Source: Candidatus Aphodovivens excrementavium
Lineage (GTDB): Bacteria > Actinomycetota > Coriobacteriia > Coriobacteriales > Eggerthellaceae
Assembly (NCBI GenBank): GCA_018715935.1
Contig: DVKR01000010.1
Coordinates: 1 to 64,000 of the forward strand
Direction: 5' to 3'
Length of the DNA stretch: 64,000 nt
Position 1 is the stretch's first letter; every line of letters starts with the position of its first letter. A program made the translations under genes and the position numbers. Shown here one piece after another: positions 1 to 7,456 of the stretch. The notes under the pieces were generated by a model that was not told the DNA's origin, did not search any database, and was given only the letters and a program-made list of their open reading frames with translations.

Positions 1-275
1 TCGATATCGGCCCATTCCGCCAAAAACTCGTCGATGCGCGCCAGCCCGTCGGACGTGATGCGGTAGTACTTGCGGCGCCTGCCGTTGTGCTCCACCGAGT
101 ACGTGGTCAGCGCGCCTGCCGCTTCAAGCCGTTTGAGCAGGGGATAGAGCGTCGATTCGGTGATCTGCAGGCTTGGAGGCATATCCTTGACGATCTGGTA
201 GCCGTAGGAGTCGTGCTGGCTGATCGAGGCGAGCACGCACACCTCCAGAAAACCGCGCTTCAGTTGCGCATCCAT
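1..275 (-). CDS. PadR-family transcriptional regulator (partial)
   Basis: The gene starts at the ATG complementary to 273-275 and runs off the left edge, giving 91 visible residues. The protein has the PadR winged-helix pattern: LKRGFLEVCVLASI, then SYGYQIVKDM, then ESTLYPLLKRLEAAGAL and the wing with RRRKYYRITSDG. PadR proteins are dimeric DNA-binding repressors, often of efflux or stress genes, and commonly repress themselves. An AGGTGTCG ribosome site precedes the start, and a nested dyad lies 23 bases upstream, consistent with autoregulation. The effector and the downstream partner gene lie outside the window. Confidence 0.85.
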   Translation of the reverse strand, partial: MDAQLKRGFLEVCVLASISQHDSYGYQIVKDMPPSLQITESTLYPLLKRLEAAGALTTYSVEHNGRRRKYYRITSDGLARIDEFLAEWADI

Positions 276-297
276 GGGCCGACACCTCCTTTCGCTA

Positions 298-332
298 ATA
301 CTATGCGACACATACTATGTGCCGCATAGTAT
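298..332. promoter_or_regulatory. Nested palindromic operator, probably for PadR
   Basis: A perfect 10-bp inverted repeat (ATACTATGCG at 298-307, CGCATAGTAT at 323-332) encloses a second perfect repeat, ACATA-C-TATGT (310-320), with the same centre at base 315. It lies just upstream of the PadR start. The inner half-site resembles the ATGT/ACAT half-sites known for PadR operators. Assignment to this PadR is inference from position. Confidence 0.6.
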
Positions 333-466
333 AGGAAGGGCGGAGAGGTGCCGTCAAGGGAGCAATGGTAACGGGATGGTGACGGCGGCCGTTTTGTCAG
401 GGGCAGGGTAGCCGCGCGACGTTTGCCGATTGGGCGTTTGCCGTCGGACGACGGAGCCGCGCGCTT

Positions 467-496
467 TGGTACCATTCCGGGTACGGAACGGCACCA
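467..496. repeat. Imperfect hairpin in the PadR-YbaN divergent gap
   Basis: TGGTACCATTCCG (467-479) pairs with CGGAACGGCACCA (484-496) with two G-T mismatches, across a 4-base loop. It lies about 80 bases ahead of the YbaN-like gene. There is no T-run, so a terminator role is not supported. Nothing else recognisable is seen in 333-578. Confidence 0.3.
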
Positions 497-578
497 CCCA
501 AGGAACTGCAGCGCCGAAGTCCGGGGCGCTTCGACACCGCGCCGCCGCCCGCCCAACGACGACGAAAGAGAGGTCGCC

Positions 579-1043
579 ATGTCGCGAGTCGTGCTCTTCG
601 CCTGCGCGTGGATAGCGTTGGGTCTTGGCGTGCTGGGCGTGTTCGTCCCGGTGTTTCCCACCACGCCGCTCGTTTTGCTTTCCGGATACCTGTTCGCGAA
701 AAGCTCGCCGCGCTGCCACGCGTGGCTGCAGCGCACGCGTGTCTATCGTGCCTACGTGCAGCCGTTTCAGGAGCGCGGGGGCATTCCCTTCAGGCGCAAG
801 GTGCACATCCTGGGACTTTCGTTCACCGTCATGGCGATAAGCGCCATTCTCGTGCCGTCGCCGATCGTGTGGGCGGTGCTTGGCGCTGTTGCGGTGTTTC
901 TGCTGTGGCTCATGTGCGTGCGCATCCCTACAGTAGACGCGCGTCCTTCTTCGTCGGAAGCGGCTCTGACGAGCGACGGTCGCACCCCGGGCGATTCCGA
1001 GCGTCTTCGAAACGCGACGCGCCCCGCGCCTGAGGCGGACTAG
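579..1043 (+). CDS. YbaN/DUF454 family inner-membrane protein
   Basis: This is a 154-residue protein. The ATG at 579 is chosen because GAAAGAGAGG lies just upstream; longer in-frame extensions have no ribosome site. The pattern VFVPVFPTTPLVLLSGYLFAKSSP, followed by Arg/Trp-rich WLQRTRVYRAYVQPF and two further hydrophobic segments (about residues 70-90 and 95-110), is typical of the DUF454 family, whose biochemical role is unknown. The last 35 residues are hydrophilic and poorly conserved. It is transcribed away from the PadR gene, so it is a possible but unproven PadR target. Confidence 0.8.
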   Translation: MSRVVLFACAWIALGLGVLGVFVPVFPTTPLVLLSGYLFAKSSPRCHAWLQRTRVYRAYVQPFQERGGIPFRRKVHILGLSFTVMAISAILVPSPIVWAVLGAVAVFLLWLMCVRIPTVDARPSSSEAALTSDGRTPGDSERLRNATRPAPEAD

Positions 1044-1129
1044 CTGCTGGCGCTGGGGTTTTCTGGAAGGTGCTGCGTCCCACCCCGTGCTTGATCGGGT
1101 GGCTTTGCCTGCTTTTGCGATATCCCATG

Positions 1130-1160
1130 TTGCTATTGCGTATGAAATTCAGTATATAAT
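1130..1160 (+). promoter_or_regulatory. Promoter of first toxin-antitoxin pair
   Basis: TTGCTA (1130-1135) and an AT-rich -10 (TATATA at 1153 or TATAAT at 1155-1160) are spaced 17-19 bases apart. The run down to 1180 is far more AT-rich than its surroundings and holds repeated AATT/ATAG elements that could be an antitoxin operator. Confidence 0.5.
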
Positions 1161-1221
1161 TCAATAGATAATTGATAGTTTTTTGCGATACAAGACGCTG
1201 GGTACCAGAAAGGAAATTGAG

Positions 1222-1527
1222 ATGCCCGCTTCGTTTGCTCCGCTGCCCGCTATCCGCCCCATCACCGATTTGCGCACGCAGCTCAACGACGTGTGCGCTC
1301 AGGCGACCGAGACCCGCGAGCCAGTGGTGCTCACTAAGAACGGTGCGGCGAGCTACGTGCTCATCGACCACGACGCTTACGACGAGATGAGCCAGCGCGC
1401 TCGTACGTACCTTGCCCTACGTGAGGCGGAGATCGAGGAGCGGTATCGCCCCGACGCCTTGAGCGCCGAACAATCTGATGCCAAGATGCGCGAGATCTTC
1501 GCGCTCTGGGGCAAAGATTATGCTTGA
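1222..1527 (+). CDS. Phd/YefM-type antitoxin
   Basis: This 101-residue protein follows the Phd/YefM pattern: IRPITDLRTQLNDVCAQATETREPVVLTKNG, then SYVLIDHDAYDEM. The N-terminal half would bind operator DNA and the charged C-terminal half would wrap the toxin. The start at 1222 is chosen over an upstream ATG because AGAAAGGAAATTGAG immediately precedes it. Its stop overlaps the start of the RelE-like gene by 8 bases. It is a clear paralogue of the antitoxin at 25023. Confidence 0.88.
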   Translation: MPASFAPLPAIRPITDLRTQLNDVCAQATETREPVVLTKNGAASYVLIDHDAYDEMSQRARTYLALREAEIEERYRPDALSAEQSDAKMREIFALWGKDYA

Positions 1528-1843
1528 TTTGGCATGGAGGCCGCGCGCCCATCTCGATCGCGAGTCCATCGCCTTATTCCTCGGCTTCGAGCGCGGTAAC
1601 CCCGAGGCGGCTTGGACGGTGATGCGCAGCATCGACGAGGCGCTCGATCGCGTGCGCCGCTTTCCGGAAATCGGCAGAGTGGTGGAGATAGACGGGCTTG
1701 CCCACCGCGATTACCGTCGCGTGCTCGTAGATCGGTATGCGGTTTTCTATCGGTATGACGATCGGGAAGTCGTCGTTTACCGCATTCTCCATCAGCGCCA
1801 GGACATAGACGTCCGGTCGCTTGTTGACTTTTCTGAGGAATAG
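1520..1843 (+). CDS. RelE/ParE-family toxin
   Basis: This 107-residue protein begins at the ATG that overlaps the antitoxin stop codon. It has the RelE/ParE-superfamily pattern of an N-terminal WRPRAHLDRESIALFL helix, RVRRFPEIGRV, then the C-terminal strands YRRVLVDRYAVFYRYDDREVVVYRILHQRQD. RelE members cleave ribosome-bound mRNA and ParE members poison gyrase; sequence alone does not decide which applies here. It resembles the toxin at 25310, which has a longer N-terminus. Confidence 0.85.
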   Translation: MLDLAWRPRAHLDRESIALFLGFERGNPEAAWTVMRSIDEALDRVRRFPEIGRVVEIDGLAHRDYRRVLVDRYAVFYRYDDREVVVYRILHQRQDIDVRSLVDFSEE

Positions 1844-1954
1844 GTGGCGTTGAGCGATCAAACGCCGACGTAGGTATGCGCGCCTTGCTGTTGCGAGAGG
1901 CGCAGCGCAGAGCGGGCGAGTAGCTGGCAGCGGCGCCGCGCGGTGCGCGTTTGC

Positions 1955-2323
1955 TTATGCTGCACCGAGCGCGATAGATGCGGCCCATGCCATGCAGCCG
2001 ATGATGACTGCGTCGATAAACACGGCGCTGCCGATTATTATCCATCGCGCGATGCCCACGTCGTTGTTCTTGGGTGCATTGAGTAGTCCCATGCTCTTGA
2101 GCTGGGGCGCAAACACATAGCAGAGCGTGAAGGCTCCGTTGCAGATAAGCGAGGCAATCCCCATGACCGCTAACAGCTCCCATTTGGAGCCCCAGCGGTT
2201 CACCGTGCCGTCGAAGCCGATATGGAGTGGCACCGTATCGGGGAGAATAAAAGCGAACACCGCGCACGCGGCAAGCGGGAGAAGCGTCAGGATGATAAGG
2301 ACCGGGATCCCGAACCGCCACAT
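1955..2323 (-). CDS. DUF1648-domain membrane protein
   Basis: This 122-residue protein has an N-terminal hydrophobic segment (IPVLIILTLLPLAACAVFAF) followed by LPDTVPLHIGFDGTVNRWG, the core of the DUF1648 domain found at the N-terminus of SdpI-type immunity and signalling proteins. Two or three further membrane helices follow (LAVMGIASLICNGAFTLCYVF and IIIGSAVFIDAVIIGCMAW). AAGGAGG lies just before the ATG. It lacks the remaining SdpI helices, so it is a short DUF1648 protein of unknown role. It stands alone between the toxin gene and the PAP2 gene. Confidence 0.75.
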   Translation of the reverse strand: MWRFGIPVLIILTLLPLAACAVFAFILPDTVPLHIGFDGTVNRWGSKWELLAVMGIASLICNGAFTLCYVFAPQLKSMGLLNAPKNNDVGIARWIIIGSAVFIDAVIIGCMAWAASIALGAA

Positions 2324-2520
2324 AGGAACCTCCTTCCGATCGATGCCTGTGACCCGATTCTATCACGGGGGGGGGTCGTCGCCGCAACGTGACGGTTGCG
2401 CTACGGTTGCGGCAAGTGGTTTCGCGCGTGCTATGCTGTGGCGAGTCGAAATTGACGCGAGGCTTCTCGCTGCGTAGCGGAGGAAAGATCGTTTTGTTTG
2501 AATGGAGGGAGCAGCTGATA

Positions 2521-3210
2521 GTGCGAAGCATCGGGCGCAGGCTTGGGCGCCTTATCGTGGCGAACAAGCGCATCGTGATCCTGGCGGCGTGCGCCATCGT
2601 GTTCGTTGCCCTGCTCGAAGACGTGCTAGAAGGCGATCTTTCGCGCATCGACAGCGCTGCCTACGCCCTTATTGTCGAGCGACTGCGCGCGGATTGGCTC
2701 ACGCCCATTATGGAGGCGGTGTCTGCGCTTGCGACGCCGGTGTCGCTTGTCGTGCTGTTGCTCGTGATCGTCGCGTTCGCGCCGGGAAAGCGCCCGGGCG
2801 CCTGCGCGGCGGTGAACCTTGTGCTGGTGTTCCTGCTCAATCAGGCGCTCAAGTTCGCGATCCAGCGTCCGCGCCCCGACGGGTTTCAGCTTGCCGTCGA
2901 GCAGGGCTTCAGTTTTCCGTCGGGCCATTCGATGGTCGCGATGGCGTTTTTCGGTCTGCTCGTGTGGACGGTGTGGCGCTACGAGGCTGATCGCGCCACA
3001 CGCATCGGCTGCGCGGTAGCGTTCAGTGCGGTGATCGTGCTTGTCGGCGTGAGCCGTATCTACCTGGGCGTTCACTACGCCTCGGATGTGCTTGCGGGAT
3101 TCTGCGTGTCGCTTGCCTGGTTGGCGATCTACACGCGCGTTGCCGCACCGCTGTTTTTAGGTCCGGCTCCCGGACGAAAGGGCGGCGAGACTTCGCATGA
3201 GGCTGCCTGA
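2521..3210 (+). CDS. PAP2-family membrane phosphatase
   Basis: This 229-residue polytopic protein has all three PAP2 phosphatase motifs: KFAIQRPRP, FPSGHSMVA and SRIYLGVHYASD. The histidines of motifs 2 and 3 are the expected catalytic residues. Family members dephosphorylate undecaprenyl pyrophosphate or phosphatidic-acid-type lipids at the outer membrane face; the substrate is not identifiable here. I chose GTG 2521, preceded by GGAGGGA. A TTG at 2494, with GGAGGA 9 bases upstream, is an equally possible start. The stop codon lies inside a 40-bp repeat that continues downstream. Confidence 0.85.
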   Translation: MRSIGRRLGRLIVANKRIVILAACAIVFVALLEDVLEGDLSRIDSAAYALIVERLRADWLTPIMEAVSALATPVSLVVLLLVIVAFAPGKRPGACAAVNLVLVFLLNQALKFAIQRPRPDGFQLAVEQGFSFPSGHSMVAMAFFGLLVWTVWRYEADRATRIGCAVAFSAVIVLVGVSRIYLGVHYASDVLAGFCVSLAWLAIYTRVAAPLFLGPAPGRKGGETSHEAA

Positions 3211-3280
3211 CTACGAGCGGGGTCGTTCGTCTTCGCAAAAGGCTGCCCGACTGTGCGCGGAATCATTCGTTTTCGCAAGC
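3201..3280. repeat. Tandem 40-bp direct repeat across the PAP2 stop codon
   Basis: Two 40-bp units begin at 3201 (GGCTGCCTGACTACGAGCGG) and 3241 (GGCTGCCCGACTGTGCGCGG), each ending in a CATTCGTTTTCGCAA-like sequence. The PAP2 stop TGA is within the first unit. The units are similar but not identical, suggesting an old duplication. Confidence 0.6.
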
Positions 3281-3369
3281 CGATCTCGCAATCGGGCGTC
3301 GCGACGGTGGGTGACGCTGTACGAGTGGCGGGCTTAGTGGGCGGATGGATCTTGCACGAGCGCCTCCCC

Positions 3370-3465
3370 GAAACGGGAGTAATCCTCACAAACGTCGCCC
3401 GAAACGGGAACGATTCTCGCAAACGCTCCTTGGAACGGGAACGATTCTCGCAAACGCTCCTTGGA
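3370..3465. repeat. Three tandem 31-bp repeats
   Basis: The core AAACGGGAACGATTCTCGCA recurs with a period of exactly 31 bases (AACGGG at 3372, 3403 and 3434). The last two copies are nearly identical and the first is degenerate. There are no spacers, so this is not a CRISPR array. Confidence 0.65.
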
Positions 3466-3506
3466 GCAAGGCTTTTTAGATCAATTAACGGAAAACGCTC
3501 TTGAAG

Positions 3507-3708
3507 GGAGGAAATCACCAGAATGTCGCAGCTGTCTGTCATCGCACCTCGCTTGCAGAAAATCGTCGGACGCTCATCCTGATAAAACTCCTGCTCAAGA
3601 GAGTGTTGCCTTCTTGTGTTTCGTTATGGGTGGTTTATGTATAAAGATCACGCAACGAAATGCAGGAAACTTGTCGTCTGCCGTGCAACAATCTGGTGAT
3701 TTTCCTCC
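3507..3708. repeat. Long-range inverted repeat
   Basis: GGAGGAAATCACCAG (3507-3521) is matched in inverse orientation by CTGGTGATTTTCCTCC (3693-3708) with one bulged base, and weaker matching continues about 15 bases inward. The enclosed 170 bases are unusually AT-rich for this genome. It could be the remnant of a small mobile element; no transposase is present. Confidence 0.4.
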
Positions 3709-3951
3709 AGAATTCTGGATTATTGGCCCGCCCGAGCCCGTTGAACCGCTCAGTGCTGAATTTGTGAGGGGCTGCAACGCATCTCAGGCAGCCTGAGTCC
3801 CATCTTTCCGGTTTTGCGGCGTTGCTGCGGCTCGCTCATCCTTTCAGGCACGGGCGGTGTGCGCCGCCAAGGCGAGCGTCACGAAGTTCTTGAGCGCTCG
3901 CCTCTCCAAGCGCGGGCGATATGCGCGGTGGCGTTCTCGGGGTCTGCGGCG

Positions 3952-5433
3952 CTATTGCGGCTCGCTTATTCCCTCAAGCAGCGAGAGCAGCTCTTGCTTT
4001 TTGTGAATGCCAAGCTTGGCGTAGATTCTGCGGTTGTGCGTGCGCATGGTGTTCTCTGAGATGAACAGCGCTTCGGCGATGGCCGGTCCGGTGTAGCCGC
4101 GCGCGATGAGCTCGGCAACTTCCGTCTCTTGCGAGGACAGGCCGTACTCCTCCGCAAGCCGACGGCAACGCTGTGCGGTCGGGTCGAGCGCGGCAGCATG
4201 CGCGCTGACCCCAAGCGACGTTGCGCGGGACGCGTTTGCCAAATGCCCCGTCTCGGAGGGGTGCGAATCGGAGCGTTCTGCCGAGGCAGAAGCGGTCGGC
4301 GAGCTCTCGCCGTGCCCGCGGGGCGCCGGAGTCAGGAATTCCAACCGATCGGTGTGCAAGGGATAGGGCCGCCTTCCGAACAGCGATACCATCAGCATCG
4401 CGAACAGCGCGAACAGCGACACAAGCGAAAGCTGCTCGACTCCCAGGTCGAACCCGGTGTGCGATGCGCCGCCCGCCGCATAGCCCAGCATCTGGCAAGC
4501 GTAGGCCACCAACCCGTAAAACGCATAGATGAACAGCGGGTTGATGCCCGAATCGCGCGAGATCTGCGCGCAGTGCATCATCATGAGCACCGTGGCAAGC
4601 ATGAATACGGTGTAGCTCACCGCGGCGACCGCGTTGGTGAACCGATCCCCCGCAAAGGGGAGCGCAACCAGGCAGGTGGCAGTGATGGGGAACAGGATGC
4701 GGAACACCGTCGTCAAGCTAAACGCAATGGTGCGCGTGCGCCACACCACGAAAAACACCACCACGGTCACCAGAAGCGTTGCCATCGAAACGATGTTGAT
4801 CAGGCTGTCGAGCTCTTGATGCGAAATCGCCAGAAAGCGCACTGCTCCAGAGCAGAAACCCAGCGCCCCCACAGACAACGCGGGCAGCAGCGATTCGCGT
4901 ACGACGTTGCGGTAGACGATGGCGTGCTCGCACGGGACGTCCTCGAACATCGGCTGGGCGGTGTTCGTCTCCTTGGCGGCAAGCCACAGGCACAGGCCGG
5001 CAAGCGGAACCATCACAAGCGGAATGAGGTAGGCAACGAGCGCTGCAGGTATCAGGCAGATGCAGAAATAGATGAGCGTGGACCCTGCGGTTCCGGCGAT
5101 AAGGGCAGAAGTCCCGCGCGTTGCCTCAAGCGAGGCGAACACGCGTTGCCAGCTTGCCAAAAATCCCGCCGACCCGATGCCGGCAAGCGCGGCGGCGGCA
5201 ATAACGAGCACGGGAGTGAGGCCTTCGAGGTACATCGAGGCGATAAGAAGCAGCGGGCCTGCTGCAAGCGGAACGGAAAACCCGAGGGCGCAGACCCTTT
5301 GGGCAATCTGTGGCTGTCGCCACGAAAGCAAGAGGATCGCCGCGAACGAAAGCCAAGTCGATGCGATTTGCACGACGTAGTACACTGCGGTCATTTCGGC
5401 AGTGCGCCACTGATCGGCAAAATAGGGAAACAC
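3952..5433 (-). CDS. Membrane-anchored LuxR-family regulator
   Basis: This protein of up to 493 residues has 10-11 predicted membrane helices (about residues 14-375), a hydrophilic low-complexity linker (about 380-425), and a C-terminal LuxR helix-turn-helix: YGLSSQETEVAELIARGYTG, AIAEALFISENTMRTHNRRIYAKLGIHKKQELL. This architecture is characteristic of Eggerthellaceae, where many copies occur and are thought to sense small molecules. The longest frame starts at GTG 5433, inside a perfect hairpin. ATG 5394 (MTAVYYVVQ) is an alternative, but removes only 13 residues. FPYFADQWRT at the N-terminus looks like sequence that normally follows a first helix, so the gene may be 5'-truncated. It diverges from gatC. 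Confidence 0.8.
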   Translation of the reverse strand: MFPYFADQWRTAEMTAVYYVVQIASTWLSFAAILLLSWRQPQIAQRVCALGFSVPLAAGPLLLIASMYLEGLTPVLVIAAAALAGIGSAGFLASWQRVFASLEATRGTSALIAGTAGSTLIYFCICLIPAALVAYLIPLVMVPLAGLCLWLAAKETNTAQPMFEDVPCEHAIVYRNVVRESLLPALSVGALGFCSGAVRFLAISHQELDSLINIVSMATLLVTVVVFFVVWRTRTIAFSLTTVFRILFPITATCLVALPFAGDRFTNAVAAVSYTVFMLATVLMMMHCAQISRDSGINPLFIYAFYGLVAYACQMLGYAAGGASHTGFDLGVEQLSLVSLFALFAMLMVSLFGRRPYPLHTDRLEFLTPAPRGHGESSPTASASAERSDSHPSETGHLANASRATSLGVSAHAAALDPTAQRCRRLAEEYGLSSQETEVAELIARGYTGPAIAEALFISENTMRTHNRRIYAKLGIHKKQELLSLLEGISEPQ

Positions 5434-5455
5434 CCCGCCCCAGATTGGCGGGGTG
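5431..5455. repeat. Perfect 9-bp hairpin on the LuxR start codon
   Basis: CACCCCGCC (5431-5439) and GGCGGGGTG (5447-5455) are perfect complements across a 7-base loop. On the minus strand the hairpin is followed by TTTCCCTATTTT, and the GTG start of the LuxR gene is the last triplet of the stem. It could act as an attenuator, occlude the start codon, or mark an insertion that truncated the gene. Confidence 0.55.
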
Positions 5456-5611
5456 CTTCGCCGTGCGGTTCGCGTTCTATGCGATGCACATGACCAGCGG
5501 GATGTAGGAATTGCCCGAATAACGCTTTGGCTAAAGCGGGAGTTGCGCGCGTGTTTGCTATCATAAGCGGGTTAAAGCGGTTGCCATCCCCGAGGGAGCG
5601 AAGGAACCTTC

Positions 5612-5923
5612 ATGACCCAGTATCTTTCCGAAGACGACGTACGCGGTATGGCCGCCTACGCGCGCATCGGCCTCACCGAGGACGAACTGTCCCAGATGAC
5701 GGTCGATTTGAACAGCATCATCGACACGCTTGAACCCATTACCGAATTTGACTTGGAAGGCGTCGAACCCACCTTCCACCCTATCGGAAGCCTGTCTAAC
5801 GTAATGCGCGAGGACGTGGAGCAGCCCTCCTTCACTCAGCAGGAGGCGCTTGCAAACGCGCCTCAGCAGCAAGATGGCAGCTTCCTCATCCCCTCCATTT
5901 TGGGCGAAGGGGGCGATCGCTAA
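5612..5923 (+). CDS. gatC: Asp-tRNA(Asn)/Glu-tRNA(Gln) amidotransferase subunit C
   Basis: This 103-residue protein matches GatC, with LSEDDVRGMAAYARIGLTEDELSQM, followed by DLNSIIDTLEPITEFDLEGVEP and the extended C-terminal arm with MREDVEQPS. GatC wraps between GatA and GatB and stabilises the complex that converts misacylated Glu-tRNA(Gln) or Asp-tRNA(Asn) to the amide form. GGGAGCGAAGGAACC precedes the ATG. Its stop overlaps the gatA start (TAATG), so it is the first gene of the gatCAB operon. An asnS gene is also present at 61832, so in vivo this enzyme may serve mainly tRNA(Gln). Confidence 0.95.
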   Translation: MTQYLSEDDVRGMAAYARIGLTEDELSQMTVDLNSIIDTLEPITEFDLEGVEPTFHPIGSLSNVMREDVEQPSFTQQEALANAPQQQDGSFLIPSILGEGGDR

Positions 5924-7455
5924 TGGCTGCGGCAGGCGAAATCATGCAAATGGGCGTGCGCGAGATCCGCGAAGGGCTTGCTTCCAAGGAGCTTTCTGCG
6001 CGCGAGGTGGCCAGCGCGGCGCTAGAGACTATCGAACGTTGCGACGGCGAGGTGCATGCGTTTCTTGAAGTCACCGAAAAGCAGGCGTTTGAGGCCGCCG
6101 ACCGTGTGGACGCGGCGCTGGCGGGCGCAGGCGATGCCGAAGCAGCTGTCCGGGTGCTCGACGAGATGGGCCCTTTGGCGGGCGTTCCCGTTGCATTCAA
6201 GGACAACATGAACCAGCAGGGTACGCATACCACCTGCGCTTCGCGCATGCTGGAAAGCTATGTGTCGCCCTATACCGCAACGTGCGTTCAGCGCACGCTT
6301 GACGCAGGCGCCATTCCTCTGGGAAAGCTCAACATGGACGAGTTCGCGTTCGGCTCGTCCACCGAAACCTCTGCGTTCGGGCCTACGCGCAACCCGTGGA
6401 ACCTCGCTTGTGTGCCCGGAGGAAGTTCGGGCGGCAGCGCGGCGGCAGTAGCTGCGGGCATGGCGTGCGTGACGCTGGGCAGCGATACCGGCGGCTCCAT
6501 CAGGCAGCCCGCAGGATTCTGCGGCGTGGTGGGCGTGAAGCCTACGTACGGCATGGTGTCGCGCTACGGCGTGGTGGCGTTCGGCAGTTCGCTGGATCAG
6601 GTGGGGCCGTTCGCGCGAAGCGTCGAGGACGCGGCGTGGACGTTGCAGGCGATCTGCGGCCATGACGCGCGCGATTGCACTTCTCAAGACGTAAAGGTTG
6701 ATTTTCTTGCTGCCGTCCACGAGGGCGCTCAGAGCATCAAGGGTATGCGTATCGGCTTGGTAAAGGAGTTCTTGGAGGCAAAAGGGCTTTCCGGCGAAGT
6801 GCGCGCGAAAGTGCAGGAGGCAACCGAAAAACTGCGGAGCGCCGGCGCCGAGATCGTAGAGGTGCAGCTGCCCCATGCCGATGCCGCCATCAGCGCGTAC
6901 TACGTGCTTGGCCCTTGCGAGGCGTTCAGCAACCTGGCGCGTTTCGACTCGGTGCGCTACGGCTTGGCCGACCCCGGCCACAAGGATCTGTCTGGACAGT
7001 ACGAGGCCAGCCGTGCCAAGGGCTTCGGCGCTGAAGCTAAGCGCCGTATTTTGCTTGGCAGCTACCTTCTGTCCGCAGGCGTGTACGACAAGTACTACTA
7101 TCCTGCCCAGCAGGTGCGCACGCTCATTACGCGCGACTACGTGCAGGCGTTCGAGAGCTGCGACGTTATCCTTGCGCCCTCAAGCCCCCGAACTGCGTTC
7201 AAGTTCGGCGAGATCAGTGACCCTGCGCAGATGTATCTGTCTGACATTTTTACCGTTCCCATCAACATTGCGGGCAATGGAGGCATGACGGTGCCGGTGG
7301 GCTTGGGCGAAAATACCGGCTTGCCGGTGGGCGTTCAGGTCATTGCCCCGCAGTTCAAGGACGCCAACATGCTGCGGGTGGGGGCGGCGCTGGAGCAGGC
7401 ATACGGGCCGGCGCCCCTCGCGCCTGAGTTCGCTGGCGAAAAGGCGGGTGAGTAG
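5923..7455 (+). CDS. gatA: Asp/Glu-tRNA amidotransferase subunit A
   Basis: This 510-residue protein is the amidase subunit, which frees ammonia from glutamine for transamidation. It has the amidase signature: PVAFKDNM with the catalytic lysine, the Gly/Ser-rich PGGSSGGSAA, and GSDTGGSIRQPAGFCG, which supplies the cis-Ser and nucleophilic Ser. Length is normal for GatA. The ATG shares a base with the gatC stop, indicating translational coupling, and gatB begins 2 bases after its stop. Confidence 0.96.
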   Translation: MAAAGEIMQMGVREIREGLASKELSAREVASAALETIERCDGEVHAFLEVTEKQAFEAADRVDAALAGAGDAEAAVRVLDEMGPLAGVPVAFKDNMNQQGTHTTCASRMLESYVSPYTATCVQRTLDAGAIPLGKLNMDEFAFGSSTETSAFGPTRNPWNLACVPGGSSGGSAAAVAAGMACVTLGSDTGGSIRQPAGFCGVVGVKPTYGMVSRYGVVAFGSSLDQVGPFARSVEDAAWTLQAICGHDARDCTSQDVKVDFLAAVHEGAQSIKGMRIGLVKEFLEAKGLSGEVRAKVQEATEKLRSAGAEIVEVQLPHADAAISAYYVLGPCEAFSNLARFDSVRYGLADPGHKDLSGQYEASRAKGFGAEAKRRILLGSYLLSAGVYDKYYYPAQQVRTLITRDYVQAFESCDVILAPSSPRTAFKFGEISDPAQMYLSDIFTVPINIAGNGGMTVPVGLGENTGLPVGVQVIAPQFKDANMLRVGAALEQAYGPAPLAPEFAGEKAGE

Positions 7456-7456
7456 C

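Larger units (their letters stand above)
3211..3951. other. 740-base gap without a convincing gene
   Basis: Apart from the repeats listed separately, I see no supportable gene here. A 111-codon open frame at 3461-3796 has no recognisable domain or strong ribosome site and I regard it as chance. Near 3820-3850 there is a degraded copy of the last bases of the LuxR gene (GCGGCTCGCTCATCC against GCGGCTCGCTTATTCC at 3957), pointing to a local duplication at the 3' end of that gene. Confidence 0.5.

Noticed and set aside
3370-3465. CRISPR array
   Set aside because: The repeats are directly tandem with no unique spacers and no cas genes are nearby.
3461-3796. 111-codon open frame in the repeat-rich gap
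   Set aside because: It crosses the repeats and the inverted repeat, lacks a good ribosome site and has no recognisable domain.
4129-5493. 454-codon open frame opposite the LuxR gene
   Set aside because: It is the antisense shadow of a high-GC gene; the translation is Arg/Gly/His-rich with no domain, while the minus strand shows clear membrane helices and a helix-turn-helix.
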